Source: OLB9 sp964399855
GTDB lineage: Bacteria; Bacteroidota; Bacteroidia; Chitinophagales; Saprospiraceae
Assembly: GCA_964399855.1 (NCBI GenBank)
Contig: CAYNSF010000013.1
Span: 1-64,000, forward strand
DNA length: 64,000 bases
Reading direction: 5' to 3'
Part shown: in pieces, positions 1 through 8,842 of the stretch
How positions within the stretch are numbered: the first letter of the stretch is position 1
Layout of the letters: each line of letters starts with the position of its first letter
Notes under the pieces: model-generated
Databases searched by the model: none
Told to the model about the DNA's origin: nothing
The model's input: only the letters and a program-made list of their open reading frames with translations
Program-made: the position numbers and the translations under genes

Positions 1-181
1 AAAAACGGAAACAGCCTATCTACGGGATTTTGATGATGGGTAGCTGCAATCTGGGGTAAAAATAGGTAACTATATTCAAATTTTCCTCATATTGTCTGTT
101 TTGGAGAAAATATAATCAATATATTTATAGTGTTTTCTATCTTGTCTCAAAATAGCTATTAAATCACACTTACAGAAAATA

Positions 182-3100
182 TTATATTAAATTGATAATC
201 AATTTTTTAGTTACCACTCTATCCGCCATCTGAATACTCACTAAATATAATCCTGAGTTTAAGTCTGATAAATCAAGATCCTTTACAATTCCTTTGTATG
301 CCCTTAAAACTTTTCCAGATAAATCAGAAACACTTATCATTTTTATTGACTCTATCGCTCCAGTCAAACTCACATTACCTCCACTTGGATTAGGGTATAT
401 ATTTACTTCTCTTTGATAGTGATCTTCTAATCCCGTTGATGTCCTTATTGATACTGTTCCTGATTCTATTTTCAATGGCTGTTCATTCAAATCAACATCT
501 AAAAATTTTAATGCTAATGGTGTTGTCGTTCCATTTATTTCTGCCTCTGTATTATTTGCTCCTATTAATATAAACTTAAATCGCAAAATGACTGTATTAT
601 CATTTACGGTTGTACCCGACACTAAATCATCTGTCTCCCAGGTAACGCCTAATCGTCCGTTACTCCTTTCTGTTTCGTTGAATAATGTCGTTCCTGTTAT
701 CAATATCTCATTACTTCCTGTTGGTACAGAAACTAATTGTAATAAATTCGTAGGCCAACTTATCGAGTATTGCATGGCTCCTGCCTTGTTAAAATTACTT
801 ACACTCATATTTACATATACTTCGTCTCCTGACTTTCCACTCACATCGTTTAATGTTATCTGTACTTCTCCCATGCGCAATTTTGTTGAGCCACTTCTCA
901 ATCCAAGGTTACTGTGGTCTAAATCTGCGTACTTTATACCTTTGAAATTCAGATTGGATACATTATTACCTGATGCACTTAACTCTATTGTTGCAGGAAT
1001 CGTTCCTGCCAATGGATTGCCACCTGACGGAAAGTTAAAACTCTCAGGAACAAATCTCCATGCTTTTGTTCCATTTGGTAGCTGGGTTGTCAGACCCTGT
1101 ACAATACGACGCATGTATAGCAAATCTGTGATATCTATTGCCTTATCTACATTCAAGTCGGCTGCAACATAAGTATATGGACTATTAAACAAAGTTAAAC
1201 CCTGAATATGCCTCCTCATCAGTAGTAAATCTGTGATATCTACTCCTTCTGACAAATTCCCATCTTTTTCTGGTGTGATTGTGTAGAGCTTATTATCTTC
1301 TAATTCCGGAATTGTATAATTCCCGTCATTGTCAGTTGTAACTGTCTTCTTTATGCTTCCTCCGGTAGTAACTTCAACGGTTGCTTCTCCTACGCCTCTA
1401 TCCTTATTGTTCGTTATCTTACCACTAATTGTTACGATTGACTGATTGATACATACAGAACCATATTGAGCATCTATATTTATCGGTTGAAAATCAATAT
1501 CTAATGCCATATTATTATTATCTTCAAATACTAAATTAGCAGTATTGCCTACTACTCCCTTTAATTGTACTTTTATCGAAAATAATACTGCATTGTCAGA
1601 CAAATTCTTTGATACATCAGCATAAGCTAATACTAACTTCTTATTTACCACCGCAAAATCCGACGACGACATCCCTGAGTCTGAATGGATATTTGCCACG
1701 CCGGTTATCTCAGCTATATTATCATTACTTGATCCTATTGTCAATAGCAAAGTTGCAATATCCGTATAATCTTTTACTCTTACAGGCACCAATATCTCTG
1801 TATTGGGACCTCCACATATATTATCATCTATATCTATTGTTACTGTGCGTGAAGGATTTCCCGAACATGGTTCATTAACTATTTCTCCATCTGTATAAGC
1901 TTTACATTTTGCATAGCTAATGTTTGGATATTCAACGCCATTAACACACACTGGTGATATATTCGATGTCGTATTACACGGTGTATCCAACTCATAATAT
2001 AATAAATCATCTATATAATCCAACGTATTGCCTGGGTTATCCACATCATAAAAAAAGTTCAACCCTGTTACCTGTCCAGATTGATAGTCCGTTATCTTGT
2101 ACATAAATTCATTATCTATCCATAATTCTATAGTTTCTTCATCTTTATTTAATATTAATGCTGTCTTATACCAACTATTCTTAGGGTAATTAAATTCTTT
2201 TTGTTTTATATAATTTTCTGTATTAAAATTATATGTATAGACTTCTCCTTCTCCAGAATTATATGATATTGCAAGCGCATGTTTTGTAGAACTATTGGTA
2301 AACAACCCCCAGATACCTCCTTGATTGGCTCCTGCATAGGTCATCCATTCCAATCTCGCTGGTGTGGTTAATGTTCTGTTTATATTTACATTTACATCAG
2401 AATTTGCCATGAATTTTAATGACTTATTACTATTGTATCCTCGCTCACTCGTCACCACTGCCTGGTTTCCACTTTGATGCAAAGTAAACACAGGATTCCC
2501 TTGTGGAGATATATTTCCATTGTCAAATCTCTCAAAATCTTCACTTATACAATATTTTCCAATATTGCATTTACTTGTAATGCAATTCTGGTCGGCTGTT
2601 GTTTTAATTACGAATCTTTGATAATCTGGAATTCCATTATTATCATAAAACACCTCGTTTCCACTTATCAAATAAGATTCATCCTTACCTCTTTCAATTT
2701 GAAGTGACCACTTACGTTTACCGATAAAAGATATTTGACTGAAATAATTGGCAAAAGTTTCAAAATTCGAATCAGTTTTTTCGACGATATAACCCCATCC
2801 ATAATAAGCCGATACTGTTCCAATTAATAAAATACTACCATCACAGCTCAATTCTATATCAGAATATTCTTTTGTCTCATCCCAATAACTACTTCCTATT
2901 GGAATAATTATTTTTACAACATCACCATTACTATTTAATTTCATCAACCACGTTCCCTCTCCTGAATTATTAATACCACCACCATTACCATTGGTACATC
3001 TTGTAACTCCTAATAAAACTATTTCATTATTATCTATGATTATAGCTTTAGGCCCTGAATAATCAGGATTAATTGCTCCTTCGATTGTACCATTTCCATC

Positions 3101-3832
3101 TCCATATTTCTTACTCCACGTCACATTTAGATTTGAATCCAACTTGCACATCCATAAGCTCCGGTTAGATGCTCCGTTGCAATCAGTATTTTCATAAATA
3201 AACCCGACTACCAAATACCCATTATCTTTTGTTTTAAGAATCTGATAAATCCTATCACCCCAAATACCTCCGGTTTCATTGGCGGTTTTTGTCTGCTGCT
3301 CTTCTCCTAACGAGTTTATAACCTTTAAAGCTGCTTTCCCATTGGGATAAACACCTGTCTCTCCACCAATTATGTAATTACCAGTATATGTACTATTAAT
3401 GGCATATAGTGTGTGAATATCGTTAAACTGTTTTCTCGTTTCAAAATTTCCTGAATTTTTATTGATTTTTCCAAAAGTATGCCGTCCAACACTATAAAAA
3501 CCTGTAGCATCTTCAAAAAAGGCATCTACATAAATACTGTCCAGAAACACGTCTGTTTGTGACTGCCAAATCAAAGTATTGTTGCTGCTCAAATTTATAT
3601 ATTCATTTACTCCTGAGATGGCCTGACCATAATACAATACATATCCATCATCAGTATGTTTAACTGGGCCAATATTTTTCAAATCATTTAAATCTTTTTC
3701 GTAAGATACTGATAAATTCTGACCATAAATAGACACACTAATTAGTAAGTTAAATCCCAATAGTAGTTTTAACAATGATCTATGAATTTTCAACTCATTC
3801 ACTTTGTTACTTTTAAAATTATTGCTTTTCAT
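182..3832 (-). CDS. T9SS-exported surface protein with cohesin-like and dockerin-like modules
   Basis: Large secreted protein of about 1216 residues. I start it at the ATG at 3832, not at the frame's upstream start at 3889, because a signal peptide (LLKLLLGFNLLISVSIYGQ) follows closely. In order: an N-terminal region rich in blade-like repeats (about 25-420), a LamG/concanavalin-like domain (about 424-615), a cohesin-like beta domain (about 660-797), a carboxypeptidase-regulatory-like fold, a dockerin-like pair of calcium loops (about 859-914, each with ITDLL.MRR..QGL), a second cohesin-like domain (about 985-1130), and a type A T9SS sorting domain (NIYPNPSGG to the end, about 1144-1216). T9SS cargo crosses the outer membrane and is attached to the surface or released. 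Its ligand is not visible. Domain names are inferred from sequence pattern. Confidence 0.85.
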   Translation of the reverse strand: MKSNNFKSNKVNELKIHRSLLKLLLGFNLLISVSIYGQNLSVSYEKDLNDLKNIGPVKHTDDGYVLYYGQAISGVNEYINLSSNNTLIWQSQTDVFLDSIYVDAFFEDATGFYSVGRHTFGKINKNSGNFETRKQFNDIHTLYAINSTYTGNYIIGGETGVYPNGKAALKVINSLGEEQQTKTANETGGIWGDRIYQILKTKDNGYLVVGFIYENTDCNGASNRSLWMCKLDSNLNVTWSKKYGDGNGTIEGAINPDYSGPKAIIIDNNEIVLLGVTRCTNGNGGGINNSGEGTWLMKLNSNGDVVKIIIPIGSSYWDETKEYSDIELSCDGSILLIGTVSAYYGWGYIVEKTDSNFETFANYFSQISFIGKRKWSLQIERGKDESYLISGNEVFYDNNGIPDYQRFVIKTTADQNCITSKCNIGKYCISEDFERFDNGNISPQGNPVFTLHQSGNQAVVTSERGYNSNKSLKFMANSDVNVNINRTLTTPARLEWMTYAGANQGGIWGLFTNSSTKHALAISYNSGEGEVYTYNFNTENYIKQKEFNYPKNSWYKTALILNKDEETIELWIDNEFMYKITDYQSGQVTGLNFFYDVDNPGNTLDYIDDLLYYELDTPCNTTSNISPVCVNGVEYPNISYAKCKAYTDGEIVNEPCSGNPSRTVTIDIDDNICGGPNTEILVPVRVKDYTDIATLLLTIGSSNDNIAEITGVANIHSDSGMSSSDFAVVNKKLVLAYADVSKNLSDNAVLFSIKVQLKGVVGNTANLVFEDNNNMALDIDFQPINIDAQYGSVCINQSIVTISGKITNNKDRGVGEATVEVTTGGSIKKTVTTDNDGNYTIPELEDNKLYTITPEKDGNLSEGVDITDLLLMRRHIQGLTLFNSPYTYVAADLNVDKAIDITDLLYMRRIVQGLTTQLPNGTKAWRFVPESFNFPSGGNPLAGTIPATIELSASGNNVSNLNFKGIKYADLDHSNLGLRSGSTKLRMGEVQITLNDVSGKSGDEVYVNMSVSNFNKAGAMQYSISWPTNLLQLVSVPTGSNEILITGTTLFNETERSNGRLGVTWETDDLVSGTTVNDNTVILRFKFILIGANNTEAEINGTTTPLALKFLDVDLNEQPLKIESGTVSIRTSTGLEDHYQREVNIYPNPSGGNVSLTGAIESIKMISVSDLSGKVLRAYKGIVKDLDLSDLNSGLYLVSIQMADRVVTKKLIINLI

Positions 3833-3878
3833 TATGAAAAATTTTAACAAGTTAAATTTATAAGTAGTTACTATGTAA

Positions 3879-3886
3879 CAAATATA
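3879..3886 (-). promoter_or_regulatory. Candidate -7 box (TATATTTG) for the T9SS surface protein
   Basis: The minus strand reads TATATTTG, an exact TAnnTTTG, about 47 bp before the start codon at 3832. No convincing -33 TTTG lies 19-21 bp upstream, so only the -7 element is supported. Confidence 0.35.
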
Positions 3887-4119
3887 CATGTTAATGCGAC
3901 TACATAGGCTATAAAACAGAATAAATATTTTTTATTTATCCATAATTCATATCGATTTTATTTATAGATTTGTAAACTTACCCGATTATAGGGTATATTA
4001 GTATTGCAATTTGTACTAATTGTGAAATTAATATTTGACTATTATAAATATTTTGAGGTAAGGAAACTTGTTTCGAATTTTGTAAATCAACCAAATATAT
4101 CAATTAAAGCAACTCCGCA
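3887..4119. other. AT-rich intergenic DNA between divergent genes
   Basis: The non-coding space between the divergent genes starting at 3832 and 4179 is 346 bp. Outside the two candidate promoters I see only AT-rich sequence, with no ORF, strong hairpin or repeat. Confidence 0.6.
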
Positions 4120-4150
4120 GTTGAGAACAACCTAACCACTAATACATTTG
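4120..4150 (+). promoter_or_regulatory. Bacteroidota-type promoter of the MBL hydrolase gene
   Basis: GTTG at 4120-4123, a 19-bp spacer, then TACATTTG at 4143-4150. This matches the phylum's TTTG / TAnnTTTG pattern with one mismatch in the -33 box. The predicted leader is about 26 nt. Confidence 0.6.
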
Positions 4151-4178
4151 TTGTCTATAGATATATTGGACAAATTAT

Positions 4179-4817
4179 ATGAAAATACATTGTTTTACTT
4201 TTAACGAATTTGAAGAGAATACCTATATTTTATACGATGAATCTGGCAATTGTGCTATCATTGATCCAGGATGTAATACGAGATCTGAACAGAATGAATT
4301 GGTGCAATTTATCGAAGAAAACCAACTGAAACCTGAATTGTTACTGAATACGCATTGCCACATTGATCATGTCTTTGGCAATAGATTTGTTGCGGACAAA
4401 TACAAATTAGCATTATCTGCCCACGAGAAAGAGATCGCCGTGTTAGGAAGTGCTTCTGCTGTCGCTATGATGTACCGAATGGATTATGAACCATCTCCCG
4501 AAATCGAAACTTTCCTTTATCATGGCGACGAAATACAGTTTGGAAATACTACTTTAAAGGTGATTTTTACGCCTGGTCACTCACCAGGAAGCATTTCATT
4601 TTATCATGAAGCATCAGGTGTTGTCATTGCAGGCGACGTTTTATTTCAAAATAGCATTGGAAGGACTGACCTTCCAGGCGGTGATTATGATGTATTGATC
4701 CATGCTATTCGTACTCAACTATTCACACTACCCGACGAAACTATAATATATCCTGGTCACGGTAGTCATACTACTATAGGTTTTGAAAAAAGATATAACC
4801 CTTTCTTTCAGAAATGA
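4179..4817 (+). CDS. MBL-fold metallo-hydrolase (glyoxalase II-like)
   Basis: A 212-residue cytoplasmic metallo-beta-lactamase-fold hydrolase. The metal-binding motif THCHIDH (about residues 57-63) is followed by the further ligands expected in the glyoxalase II/persulfide dioxygenase-like branch: GHSPGS, AGDVLF..SIGRTDLPGGD and YPGHG. The length fits the short hydroxyacylglutathione-hydrolase-like group that lacks the C-terminal substrate domain, so the true substrate is uncertain. The gene has its own promoter just upstream. Its last 10 bp overlap the 3' end of the convergent barrel gene on the other strand. Confidence 0.88.
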   Translation: MKIHCFTFNEFEENTYILYDESGNCAIIDPGCNTRSEQNELVQFIEENQLKPELLLNTHCHIDHVFGNRFVADKYKLALSAHEKEIAVLGSASAVAMMYRMDYEPSPEIETFLYHGDEIQFGNTTLKVIFTPGHSPGSISFYHEASGVVIAGDVLFQNSIGRTDLPGGDYDVLIHAIRTQLFTLPDETIIYPGHGSHTTIGFEKRYNPFFQK

Positions 4818-5389
4818 ATACCCGCCGTCAAGGTAAATCCATTAAACTTAGTATCTGGCTGTTTGTAGAAAGCGTTAAATATTCCATATTGATATTCCAA
4901 ATCAAACTCTAAAATGCCCATGGTGTATCCTAATCCCGTCAATATACCCATAAATGAATTATTTAATTCTCTATAACCATCGATATCAAGGCCACCGTCT
5001 GGATACTTAGATATAAAATTGATTGACCCTAAAATTTTACTTCTTATCACACCAAAATCTCCAATATGCGCTATATTAAATCCCAAACCGAGACGACCTC
5101 CTACTATATTAAAATTATTATTTTTGAAAAAATCAGGTTTGGAAGATGAATGCAAACTCGTATTAATGTATTGTCCACCTACAATAAAGTATAAATCTCC
5201 TTCAATAATTCTTGCATCAGCACCTACAAGCCAACCGTAGTGTAATTCCCCTTTTTCGGTAACTTGTCTGTCTTTAGCATATATACTTGTCAATCCAGTA
5301 TATACCGCAATACCGGGAGATTGGCTATATGCTCGCATACCAGACATAACGCAAAGTATTAGGATCAATATTCTTTTCAAATTTTGCAT
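4808..5389 (-). CDS. Small outer-membrane beta-barrel protein
   Basis: A 193-residue protein with a clear signal peptide (LKRILILILCVMSGMRAYSQ). It then shows alternating short glycine-rich strands (VGGQY, GGRLGLGF, LTGLGYTMG) and ends in aromatic GIHF, as outer-membrane barrels do. The size fits an eight-stranded PorT/OmpW-like barrel, but no family motif was recognised. Convergent with and overlapping the MBL hydrolase by 10 bp. It is divergent from lgt, with only about 95 bp between the two starts. Confidence 0.7.
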   Translation of the reverse strand: MQNLKRILILILCVMSGMRAYSQSPGIAVYTGLTSIYAKDRQVTEKGELHYGWLVGADARIIEGDLYFIVGGQYINTSLHSSSKPDFFKNNNFNIVGGRLGLGFNIAHIGDFGVIRSKILGSINFISKYPDGGLDIDGYRELNNSFMGILTGLGYTMGILEFDLEYQYGIFNAFYKQPDTKFNGFTLTAGIHF

Positions 5390-5484
5390 TTCAGATATTT
5401 TATTTGAATAGTACTCAAAAACCGTGCTAAATCCACAGCGAATGCTATTTTTTTATAATTTTGCCATTATTTATAAAGATTATT

Positions 5485-6723
5485 ATGTATCCAGATCTAT
5501 CATACTTCTTTCATGACCTGCTTGGAACTCAGGCTGACAATTGGATTTCTATATTTAAGACCTTTGGTTTTATGTTGGTACTTGCCTTGGTATCAACAGC
5601 CTTTTTACTTAAATCTGAGTTAGTCAGGCTTGAAAAATCTGGAAAAATCCTGCCAAAAAGTATTACAACAAGTACTTCGGAAAAGATGACTTTTCAGGAT
5701 ATCATCATTAACGCTTTATTTGCTCTATTCATCGGCGCAAAACTTCCGATTATTATTACCGAATTTGATTTATTTAAAGGTGATCCGGCATCCATAATGT
5801 TTTCATCAAAAGGAAACTGGGTTATAGGTATCATCCTTGCTTTAGTGACAACCGCCTATTACTTATATAAGAACTCTAAACTCTCTGATGATTTCAAAAC
5901 ACAAACTGTTGAAATGTGGCCTTCAACCAAAACGAATGACATTATCATTGTGGCTGGTTTGTCGGGAGTATTGGGAAGTAAACTTTTTTCAGTTTTTGAA
6001 GATATGTCTGGTTTCATGCGAGATCCTTTGGGTGCATTGTTATCAGGTAGTGGGTTGAATGTATTTGGAGGTATCATCCTTGCCTTCTTTGTTGTTTCTT
6101 GGTATGTAAAAAAGATTGGTATCAAACCAATCTACATGATGGACATTGGTGGCATGGGCATCCTATTAGGATATGCTGTTGGAAGAATAGGTTGCCAACT
6201 ATCCGGTGACGGAGATTGGGGTATAGTCGCTGCTGCACAACCTGAATGGTGGTTTTTGCCGGATTGGGTATGGTCTTATGACTATCCGCACAATGTAAAT
6301 AATGATGGTGTACTCATGGCTAATGTCAATACTGAAGTCTTTAACCAATCTCGAGCTGCTGGCAAAAGCATTGAAGATAGTTGCCAATTAAGTAGTGGAT
6401 ATAGATATTGCCACCAAATGACACCTAAAGTATATCCAACGCCTATTTATGAAATCGTATTTAGCTTAATCGCTTTAGCTATATTATGGTTCAATAGACA
6501 TAAATTTAAGATACCTGGAACGATCTTCTTTTCTTATATGATCATTAATGGAATAGAAAGATTTTTTATAGAAACCATACGTGTCAACGAAAGATACCAA
6601 CTTTTAGGACTCAACTGGAGTCAAGCACAATATATTTCAGTCTTATTTGTATTGATTGGTATTGCTGGTATCTGGTATTTATACAGTCGCAACCGTGATA
6701 CTGCGGCTACAAGTGTGCCTTAA
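5485..6723 (+). CDS. lgt: Prolipoprotein diacylglyceryl transferase
   Basis: Transfers diacylglycerol from phosphatidylglycerol to the lipobox cysteine of prolipoproteins in the inner membrane. The signature GRIGCQLSGDGDWG carries the catalytic arginine/glycine block. It is followed by PTPIYE and GIERFFIETIRVNERY, and several membrane segments are evident. I prefer the ATG at 5485 over an in-frame TTG at 5461, giving 412 residues. This is longer than the proteobacterial enzyme because of an N-terminal extension and a loop after the signature. A TAATTTTG -7 box at 5456-5463 would give a leader of about 20 nt. The 3' end overlaps the convergent HIT gene by 17 bp. It would mature the lipoproteins seen in this window. 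Confidence 0.93.
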   Translation: MYPDLSYFFHDLLGTQADNWISIFKTFGFMLVLALVSTAFLLKSELVRLEKSGKILPKSITTSTSEKMTFQDIIINALFALFIGAKLPIIITEFDLFKGDPASIMFSSKGNWVIGIILALVTTAYYLYKNSKLSDDFKTQTVEMWPSTKTNDIIIVAGLSGVLGSKLFSVFEDMSGFMRDPLGALLSGSGLNVFGGIILAFFVVSWYVKKIGIKPIYMMDIGGMGILLGYAVGRIGCQLSGDGDWGIVAAAQPEWWFLPDWVWSYDYPHNVNNDGVLMANVNTEVFNQSRAAGKSIEDSCQLSSGYRYCHQMTPKVYPTPIYEIVFSLIALAILWFNRHKFKIPGTIFFSYMIINGIERFFIETIRVNERYQLLGLNWSQAQYISVLFVLIGIAGIWYLYSRNRDTAATSVP

Positions 6724-7099
6724 TACTATCAGCTATAGCCTGCATTTCTTCTGAACTAAATGTAAGTTTTGGATTGGCAAAATTCATATCCCTAACTTCA
6801 TTGATAGGTATCAAGTGAATGTGTGTGTGCGGCACTTCAAGACCGACAACAGCTACTCCAATTTTTTTACATGGAATAGCTTTTTCTATTGCCTTAGCCA
6901 CACGCTTAGCAAATAGATGCAAATCCGTCAATGTTTCATCTTCTAAATCAAAAATATAATCAATTTCGTCCTTAGGGATTACCAAAACATGACCTTTTAC
7001 AATAGGAAAAACATCTAAAAAAGCCAAAAATCGTTCGTCTTCAGCAATCTTAAATGCTGATATTTCTCCCGATACTATTTTTGAAAATATAGAAGCCAT
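6707..7099 (-). CDS. HIT-family nucleotide-binding hydrolase
   Basis: A 130-residue histidine-triad protein. The catalytic motif is HTHIHLIPI near residue 90, preceded by FLDVFPIVKGHVLVIPK, the usual HIT core. Members hydrolyse AMP-lysine, AMP-NH2 or dinucleoside polyphosphates; the substrate here is not determined. It lies 5 bp downstream of the greA frame on the same strand, so co-transcription with greA is likely. The 3' end overlaps lgt by 17 bp. Confidence 0.92.
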   Translation of the reverse strand: MASIFSKIVSGEISAFKIAEDERFLAFLDVFPIVKGHVLVIPKDEIDYIFDLEDETLTDLHLFAKRVAKAIEKAIPCKKIGVAVVGLEVPHTHIHLIPINEVRDMNFANPKLTFSSEEMQAIADSIKAHL

Positions 7100-7104
7100 A
7101 TTCG

Positions 7105-7575
7105 TTATAAATTTATTTCGATAATTTTAAACTTAATAATACCTCCGGGAGTATCAACATCAACAACATCTCCAACTTCTTTCCCTAATAGTGCTTGTCC
7201 TATTGGCGATTCTACGGATATTTTCTTCGCCTTTAGGTCGGCTTCTGCTTGAGCAACAAGCTGATAGGTAACTTTAGTTTTTGCCTTTATATTTTCGATA
7301 GTTACTTTACTCAATACCGTTACTTTAGATGAGTCTAATTGACTTTCATCGATGATACGAGCGCTAGCAAATACTTTTTCGAGTTCATTGATTTTGAGTT
7401 CGAGCATACCTTGTGCATTTTTTGCTGCATCATATTCAGCATTTTCGGACAAGTCTCCTTTCTCACGAGCTTCAGCGATTGCTTTTGCTACTTCATCTCG
7501 GCCCTTTGATTTTAATTCTTCTAAATCAGCCTTTAATTTGTCATATCCCACTTGGGTCATGTATGAAACAGACAT
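7105..7575 (-). CDS. greA: Transcription elongation factor GreA
   Basis: Rescues backtracked RNA polymerase by stimulating cleavage of the transcript end. I start it at the ATG at 7575 (156 residues, the normal length). The longer frame from 7614 adds 13 residues not seen in the family. The N-terminal coiled coil holds the acidic tip signature (EAREKGDLSENAEYDAAK). The C-terminal FKBP-like domain includes SPIGQALLGKEVGD. It forms a likely two-gene unit with the HIT gene and is separated from the PorV/Q-like gene by a terminator. Confidence 0.95.
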   Translation of the reverse strand: MSVSYMTQVGYDKLKADLEELKSKGRDEVAKAIAEAREKGDLSENAEYDAAKNAQGMLELKINELEKVFASARIIDESQLDSSKVTVLSKVTIENIKAKTKVTYQLVAQAEADLKAKKISVESPIGQALLGKEVGDVVDVDTPGGIIKFKIIEINL

Positions 7576-7601
7576 AATATTATATTTTATATGGTTATTA
7601 T

Positions 7602-7641
7602 AAATAAAAAACAAACGCTTCCACAGAGTGAAAACGTTTGT
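7602..7641 (-). terminator. Rho-independent terminator upstream of greA
   Basis: On the minus strand ACAAACG (7635-7641) pairs with CGTTTGT (7611-7617), with further inner pairs TTTC/GAAG and a loop of about 8 nt. A T-rich tract follows at once. It would end the PorV/Q-like transcript before greA. Confidence 0.75.
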
Positions 7642-7699
7642 AATTTATGAGAACTTTTAACTCATTTATACTATAACATATCAGGAAAATAAAAGTTTC

Positions 7700-8752
7700 C
7701 TAAAATGCAAATCTTAAAGTAAAATTGTGTGTTCCTTTGAAAGGGTTTGTTGTTCTATATGCATAATCTAATCCTATTCTATTCTCTCCACCACTTGAAA
7801 TAGGAACTTCTACTGATGCTCCAGCAGCAAATCCTGTATAAATGCTCTGAGCCTCTATGTCGCTATTTCCAACATCTGCTTTATAACCACCTCGTATAGA
7901 GAATAAATCACGGAAATAAAATTCCGCTCCGAATCCTATCTGATCCTTAGAAAAAGCATTTGATGTAAAATTACCTAAAGCACGGATATAATGGTCATCT
8001 CCGACATAAAAATCATAAGAAACACCCATATTCAAAGATGACGGTAATTCAAATTCCGCTCCTCTTGAGTTATAAGCGATTTCATAAACGACACCGCCGT
8101 CTGGAGTTGGATTGGGTCTTCTTACTGTAAGACCTTCCCCACCAAAAGCCATGGGTGTACCGACGTTTTTCAAAGATATTCCGAGTTTGAAGTTATCTCT
8201 TTCTCCAGATACATACTGCACACCAGCGTCAATAGCAATACCTGTAGCAGATACATCCTGAAGTCCCTCAGACACATATCTCACTAATGCTCCAACAGAT
8301 ATTTTATTGGCATAAGTAAGTGAATATCCTAATCCAAGTTGGAAAAAACTTGGAGAAAAGTAACCACCTGTTCCAGCAGGTTGATTGGTCGTCGTCACGG
8401 GTATGTCTCCAAAATTGAGCGAAGAAAACTCAACGCCTAATGCGCCACTCTTTCCCAACTTTATTCCAATCGCTCCGGCACTCATTTGAAGTCCTGAACC
8501 TGAATACAAGTTAGCATTACTTATACCCAACTCTAAATTTTGAATTCGGCTTAATCCGGCTATATTTATTCGCATGGCTTCTACACCCATTACAGATGAA
8601 GTACTCATAGAATGCAATCCTGCACTTCGAGCCCATGGATTTATGAGCAGCTCTGAAGCACCTGCCTGACCTTGTCTATCAGGGTTTCCTGCTACCAAAG
8701 CAGTACTTGCAAAAATCAATATTGTTAATACAGAGTAAAATGTATATCTCAT
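7700..8752 (-). CDS. PorV/PorQ-family outer-membrane protein of the T9SS
   Basis: A 350-residue outer-membrane barrel with signal peptide (to about residue 21). The N-terminal block ASELLINPWARSAGLHSMS resembles the conserved start of PorV/PorQ (UPF0164-like) proteins, followed by glycine- and aromatic-rich strands and a terminal LRFAF. PorV shuttles cargo from the T9SS translocon to the sortase; PorQ is a related component. Which of the two this is cannot be settled here. It is the last gene of a three-gene minus-strand unit behind a TonB-dependent receptor and a 1345-residue surface protein, which suggests a dedicated paralogue. A terminator follows. Confidence 0.82.
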   Translation of the reverse strand: MRYTFYSVLTILIFASTALVAGNPDRQGQAGASELLINPWARSAGLHSMSTSSVMGVEAMRINIAGLSRIQNLELGISNANLYSGSGLQMSAGAIGIKLGKSGALGVEFSSLNFGDIPVTTTNQPAGTGGYFSPSFFQLGLGYSLTYANKISVGALVRYVSEGLQDVSATGIAIDAGVQYVSGERDNFKLGISLKNVGTPMAFGGEGLTVRRPNPTPDGGVVYEIAYNSRGAEFELPSSLNMGVSYDFYVGDDHYIRALGNFTSNAFSKDQIGFGAEFYFRDLFSIRGGYKADVGNSDIEAQSIYTGFAAGASVEVPISSGGENRIGLDYAYRTTNPFKGTHNFTLRFAF

Positions 8753-8792
8753 AAGTTTCTGATTTATTATATTATTTCTTGAATTAATTTAG

Positions 8793-8830
8793 ATGAAAAG
8801 TGCACATTATAAAAAACATGCACTTTTCAT
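8793..8830 (-). other. Intercistronic hairpin without a U tract
   Basis: ATGAAAAGTGCA (8793-8804) and TGCACTTTTCAT (8819-8830) form a perfect 12-bp stem with a 14-nt loop. It sits between the 1345-residue gene and the PorV/Q-like gene. No run of U follows on the minus strand, so it looks more like an mRNA stability or processing element than a terminator. Confidence 0.6.
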
Positions 8831-8842
8831 ACTATATCTATT

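Noticed and set aside
588..1172. 194-codon plus-strand frame inside the first T9SS gene
   Set aside because: Lies wholly antisense to a well-supported gene, with no signal, motif or promoter of its own.
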